Below, piece after piece: positions 56,492 to 59,916 of a DNA stretch of 59,916 bases. Positions within the stretch are counted from its first letter, which is position 1; every line of letters begins with the position of its first letter. The stretch is from NCBI GenBank assembly GCA_903861045.1, contig CAIOST010000240.1, positions 1-59,916 on the forward strand, in the 5' to 3' direction. The stretch is from an uncultured bacterium (GTDB lineage: Bacteria > Verrucomicrobiota > Kiritimatiellia > RFP12 > CAIWXQ01). The notes beneath the pieces were generated by a model, which was not told where the DNA came from, ran no database searches, and saw nothing but the letters and a program-made list of their open reading frames with translations. Made by a program: the position numbers and the translations under genes.

Positions 56492-57382
56492 CTACACCAG
56501 CGGCCGCACCACGCGGTCGACATCGGCTTCGGTCTCGCAGCGCGGCACGTCGCGGAAGAGCTTCCAGGTCTCGGTGTGCGAAGCGGAACCACCCTTCTTC
56601 AGGGTGGTCAGCGCCCCCAGGCTTTCAATTTCAAGCATCTGCTCGCAGGCAAACGTCTCGTAGTTGCAGCCACCATCCGGATAGACCTGGTCGTCCTGGC
56701 GCTCAAAGTACTTCACGAACAGGAAGTTTTCGCGCTGATAAGCGACCCACTTCTCGCGGTGCGCCAACCCCAGCTTGTTCGGCCCGCGTGTCGGGTCCTG
56801 GCGGAAGAAGAGGTAGCGACTGCCTAGGGTCCAGCGCGGATCACTAAAATCCGTGTACCCCCAGATCCCCCAGCTCTGATTGGCGAGCAGTCGCTCCGTA
56901 TGCGCAATCTTGGCCGGCAGCGGGATGATGGACTGCCCATTCAGCCCCATGACGCTCAGCGCCCAGGGGGCGCATTCCACCGGTTTGGCGCCCTTATTAG
57001 TGAGCGTATGGCGCACCGTGACAACATTGCGATCGTCATCCAGCAGAATCTCCATCTGCTTGGCGATGCGCGTCAGCGGCCCGGCCTTCTGCCGCACGCG
57101 CACGCCGCCGGCAATCGCCTCCACGGCCTCGTAAGGGCCATTATCGAGCTCGTAGCTCCACGGCTTCGCTTCCGGGGCCACCCACAACCGGTGACCGCCA
57201 CGCAACTGCCACGCCGCCTCACCGCGCTGCCCCTGCTCCCCCGGGATCTCGGCGAACATATTGGCTTCGCCCATATAGCCAAAGCGGATGATGCGCGGCC
57301 CCACGTCACACGTGATGATGACTTCCACTTCCTTGTTGGCCAACCGCACGCAGTTCCATCCATTAAAAACAACATTTTCCAT
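56492..57382 (-). CDS. DUF4380 / aldose-epimerase-like protein
   Basis: VGPRIIRFGYMGEANMFAEIPGEQG..GGHRLWVAPEAKPWSYELDNGPYEAVEA; mutarotase-like architecture. Confidence 0.6.
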   Translation of the reverse strand: MENVVFNGWNCVRLANKEVEVIITCDVGPRIIRFGYMGEANMFAEIPGEQGQRGEAAWQLRGGHRLWVAPEAKPWSYELDNGPYEAVEAIAGGVRVRQKAGPLTRIAKQMEILLDDDRNVVTVRHTLTNKGAKPVECAPWALSVMGLNGQSIIPLPAKIAHTERLLANQSWGIWGYTDFSDPRWTLGSRYLFFRQDPTRGPNKLGLAHREKWVAYQRENFLFVKYFERQDDQVYPDGGCNYETFACEQMLEIESLGALTTLKKGGSASHTETWKLFRDVPRCETEADVDRVVRPLV

Positions 57383-57453
57383 GGCTTATTCCTTGTTTTC
57401 ACGCCCGGGCCAACCGGTCGTAATCATTGACACGTTATGCCAGGCACACCCGG

Positions 57454-58419
57454 CTATTTCCAAACGACCCGCGTTCCGGTCGCGCCATCCAAGGCCCGTT
57501 CCAGGTTTTCGGGATTCGTGATCAACACACAGCGACCACCCGACTTCAGGTAGAGCATCGCGGCGGCCATCTTCGGGCCCATGCTGCCGGGCGGGAAATG
57601 CCCCTCTTGCATGTAGCGCTCCGCCTCCGCGTAGGTAACCTCATCCAGGACGCGCTGTTCCGGCTTGCCATAATGCAGGCAGACCTTCTCGATACCCGTA
57701 AGAATCACAAACAGATCGGCCTTTACATCCGCGGCCAATAGCGCGCTGGAAAGATCTTTGTCGATGACGGCTTCCACGCCCACGTACTGGCCGTCGGTGT
57801 CCATGGTGATTGGCACGCCGCCGCCGCCCAAGGCCAGCACCACGTTACCGGAATACGTCAAGGACCGGATCATCCGGCTCTGCAGGATACGCTTCGGCAT
57901 CGGGCTGGGCACAATGCGCCGGTAGCCGCGGCCGGAATCCTCGATCACCTGCCAGTCGGGAAAACGCGCGCGCAACGCGGCCAACGCCGCGGGCGGGTAA
58001 AACGGTCCCACCGGCTTGGTTGGATGCTGAAACGCCGGATCCGCACGATCCACCAGCACCTGGGTAATCAAGGTGACGACGCTCTTGCGCACATCATGCC
58101 GGCGCAGTTCGTTCAGCAGTTCCTGCTGCAACAAATAGCCTAGCGAGCCTTCGGTCTGCGCCACCAGTACATCCAGGGGAAAGGTCGGCACCAGCTCTTG
58201 TGCCAGTTCATTCTGCATCAGCAGATTACCGACCTGCGGTCCATTCCCGTGTGTCACGACAAGCTCGTACCCGCGCTGCAACAGCGCGATCAGGCGGTAG
58301 CACATCTCGCGGGCATTGGCCTGCTGCTCCTGAATCGTCCCGGCTTCGCCGGACTTCAGGATCACGTTCCCGCCAAACGCCACCACCGCCACGGACCCGT
58401 CACGAACCTTGCTGGGCAT
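57454..58419 (-). CDS. arcC: Carbamate kinase
   Basis: VVAFGGNVI; ELVVTHGNGPQVGNLLMQNE; VVLALGGGGVPI; GSMGPKMAAAMLYLKSGG. Start 58419 chosen. Confidence 0.93.
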   Translation of the reverse strand: MPSKVRDGSVAVVAFGGNVILKSGEAGTIQEQQANAREMCYRLIALLQRGYELVVTHGNGPQVGNLLMQNELAQELVPTFPLDVLVAQTEGSLGYLLQQELLNELRRHDVRKSVVTLITQVLVDRADPAFQHPTKPVGPFYPPAALAALRARFPDWQVIEDSGRGYRRIVPSPMPKRILQSRMIRSLTYSGNVVLALGGGGVPITMDTDGQYVGVEAVIDKDLSSALLAADVKADLFVILTGIEKVCLHYGKPEQRVLDEVTYAEAERYMQEGHFPPGSMGPKMAAAMLYLKSGGRCVLITNPENLERALDGATGTRVVWK

Positions 58420-58424
58420 GCCAA

Positions 58425-59633
58425 TTACCTGCTGTAAGCGGGCGGACGCGGATTGAGCCACTCAATCAACGGTTTACGGATCGTCATGGCAAATACCATG
58501 TTGCCATACGGATTATAGTGACCAAATACCTGCGCTCCGGCGCGTTCCACATAGAGCTTCTCGCAGAACTTCTCCACGCCGGGCTTGTACAGCTTCGCAT
58601 CCTCGCAGATAGTCGGCAGCGTATCAATGTACGCGAACTTCTCCTTGTTCAGGAAGTCCACGAACTCCGCATCGAAGCGCGTCCCCTTCTTGACATAGGT
58701 CTGCACGGTCGGCACGTCGTAGCTCAGCATCAGCATGAGGTTGCGCTTGTTAGCTTTGCACCATGTGCGCATCTGCTTGACGACCCACATCGTGGAACGG
58801 ATGCCATAGGCGATGTGCAGCTTGATGGCGTCCTTCTGCCGGGTCTTCGCGCTGCGCAGGTTGACCTTGATGCCGAAGGCCTCGGCTAACTGCTCGCACT
58901 GCTCCACGGGCGCTTCGCCGCCTTCGCGCAGGCAATAGAGCTGCGCCACGGCGTCATCCTTGAAGGCGTTATAAAAGTTATCCTTGCCGACGAGGGCATT
59001 CAGATCGGCGACCTTCTTGCACATGCCGGGACGCTCCACCCACTCCCCCTTGTCCACGTCGAAGCGCAGATGCATCCAGGGGAAGCCATGCACCGGGTAG
59101 CCATCCTTCTTGCCACGCGGCAGCTCCCGGCACTTCCACGCCACCCGCACCCAGCGCGCGGCGTCAATATTACGCATGTAGTCATCATCCCAGACGTTGA
59201 GGATGATATTCTCGGCGGAAAAATCCTTGGTTGCTTCCATGCGCATCGCGCGGCGATACGCCTGGTACACCCCATACCCGCCCACGCCGAAGTTGCGGAT
59301 CGGCTCGCGGAAGTTGGCCGCCAGGATCTCCTGCCAGGTCTCGCCATCGCTGACCTGGGCGCACTGCGTGTAACTGTCGCCGTAGGTGTTAATGCGGCAC
59401 GGCTTATCAGCGTAGTTGATCATCCGGCGGTTCTTACCGCGGGGATGGTAAGAGCCCTCGGTAATGGCGCGATCCATACCGTCCTGCATGCAGTGATTGC
59501 TATGCAGATAGCCCAGCTCGGAGTCAAATTCAAGAATGGCTGGATTTTTCGGGTCCAGATACCGGTTGATTTCCACCTGATGGTACGCAGCGGTATGCAG
59601 CAACTGCTTGAGGTCCTTGAGCTCAGACGACAT
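58425..59633 (-). CDS. SGNH/GDSL hydrolase-family protein
   Basis: RINTYGDSYTQCAQVSDGETWQEILAANFREPIRNFGVGGYGVYQAYRRAMR. Confidence 0.75.
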   Translation of the reverse strand: MSSELKDLKQLLHTAAYHQVEINRYLDPKNPAILEFDSELGYLHSNHCMQDGMDRAITEGSYHPRGKNRRMINYADKPCRINTYGDSYTQCAQVSDGETWQEILAANFREPIRNFGVGGYGVYQAYRRAMRMEATKDFSAENIILNVWDDDYMRNIDAARWVRVAWKCRELPRGKKDGYPVHGFPWMHLRFDVDKGEWVERPGMCKKVADLNALVGKDNFYNAFKDDAVAQLYCLREGGEAPVEQCEQLAEAFGIKVNLRSAKTRQKDAIKLHIAYGIRSTMWVVKQMRTWCKANKRNLMLMLSYDVPTVQTYVKKGTRFDAEFVDFLNKEKFAYIDTLPTICEDAKLYKPGVEKFCEKLYVERAGAQVFGHYNPYGNMVFAMTIRKPLIEWLNPRPPAYSR

Positions 59634-59734
59634 GAAACATCTCCTAATCGCTTACCCTATGACGTAAAAAACAAGAGCTCAGATTAAAAGTCATTCGCCG
59701 GCCAAGATCAAGTTCAATCGTAGTGTCCACCCCC

Positions 59735-59887
59735 CATGGTCTTTTCCTGAAGCGCCACCTAACGCAGGCTGGCTGTAGCAAGGGCTTGTGGTAACCGCAG
59801 AAGCCGCTTTTGTGTATGCTAGCAGTGGCGAGCTGTTGGTTGGCAGAGGATTTGGACACGGGCAGGATCGGTGCAGACCATTCATGT
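59735..59887 (-). repeat. Right copy of the 153-bp terminal inverted repeat
   Basis: Reverse complement matches 1-153 with 2 mismatches. Confidence 0.95.
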
Positions 59888-59916
59888 TGGCCACAAAAGG
59901 CACATAAATCACAAAA

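Noticed and set aside
52480-59633. Right-hand gene block (der, MFS, kinase, DUF4380, carbamate kinase, SGNH)
   Set aside because: Individually recognisable and ordinary; no evidence that they belong to the EPS/exosortase system.
1-59916. CRISPR arrays, rRNA and tRNA genes
   Set aside because: No regularly spaced repeats, no rRNA blocks, and no tRNA-like cloverleaf with a GGTTCRA arm found in non-coding sequence by eye; a tRNAscan/Infernal run would be decisive.

Overview
The window looks like a large exosortase-linked exopolysaccharide (EPS) locus from a Gram-negative bacterium. A PVC-superphylum origin (Verrucomicrobiota, Kiritimatiellota or Lentisphaerota) is inferred from the VPDGG-CTERM flavour and is not proven. 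A plus-strand block at the left (315-9237) encodes a PrsK-like histidine kinase, a PrsR-like sigma54 response regulator, an exosortase, a PrsT-like TPR lipoprotein and an outer-membrane beta-barrel. A minus-strand directon of about 38 kb (50064 down to 12063) encodes EPS export, sugar-nucleotide synthesis, glycosyltransferases, two flippases, two O-antigen-ligase/polymerase-like proteins, five polysaccharide-deacetylase domains, two FemAB-like proteins and three secreted beta-helix proteins. Two short VPDGG-CTERM proteins (11115-11645 minus, 50610-51194 plus) sit at the two edges of the directon. Each is preceded by a well-spaced -24/-12 (sigma54) promoter-like sequence, which suggests a PrsK/PrsR -> RpoN -> VPDGG-CTERM substrate -> exosortase circuit. 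Five enzymes spread over 35 kb match a WbpA/B/E/D/I-type route to a UDP-diNAc-mannuronic acid. Other points of interest: a chain-length/BY-kinase protein with a degenerate P-loop, a deacetylase-GT4 fusion, recent gene duplications, two gene remnants, a 299-bp non-coding cassette with inverted ends, and a 153-bp near-perfect inverted repeat at both ends of the window. The right end (52480-59633) is mostly ordinary: der, an MFS transporter, a sensor kinase, carbamate kinase and an SGNH hydrolase.
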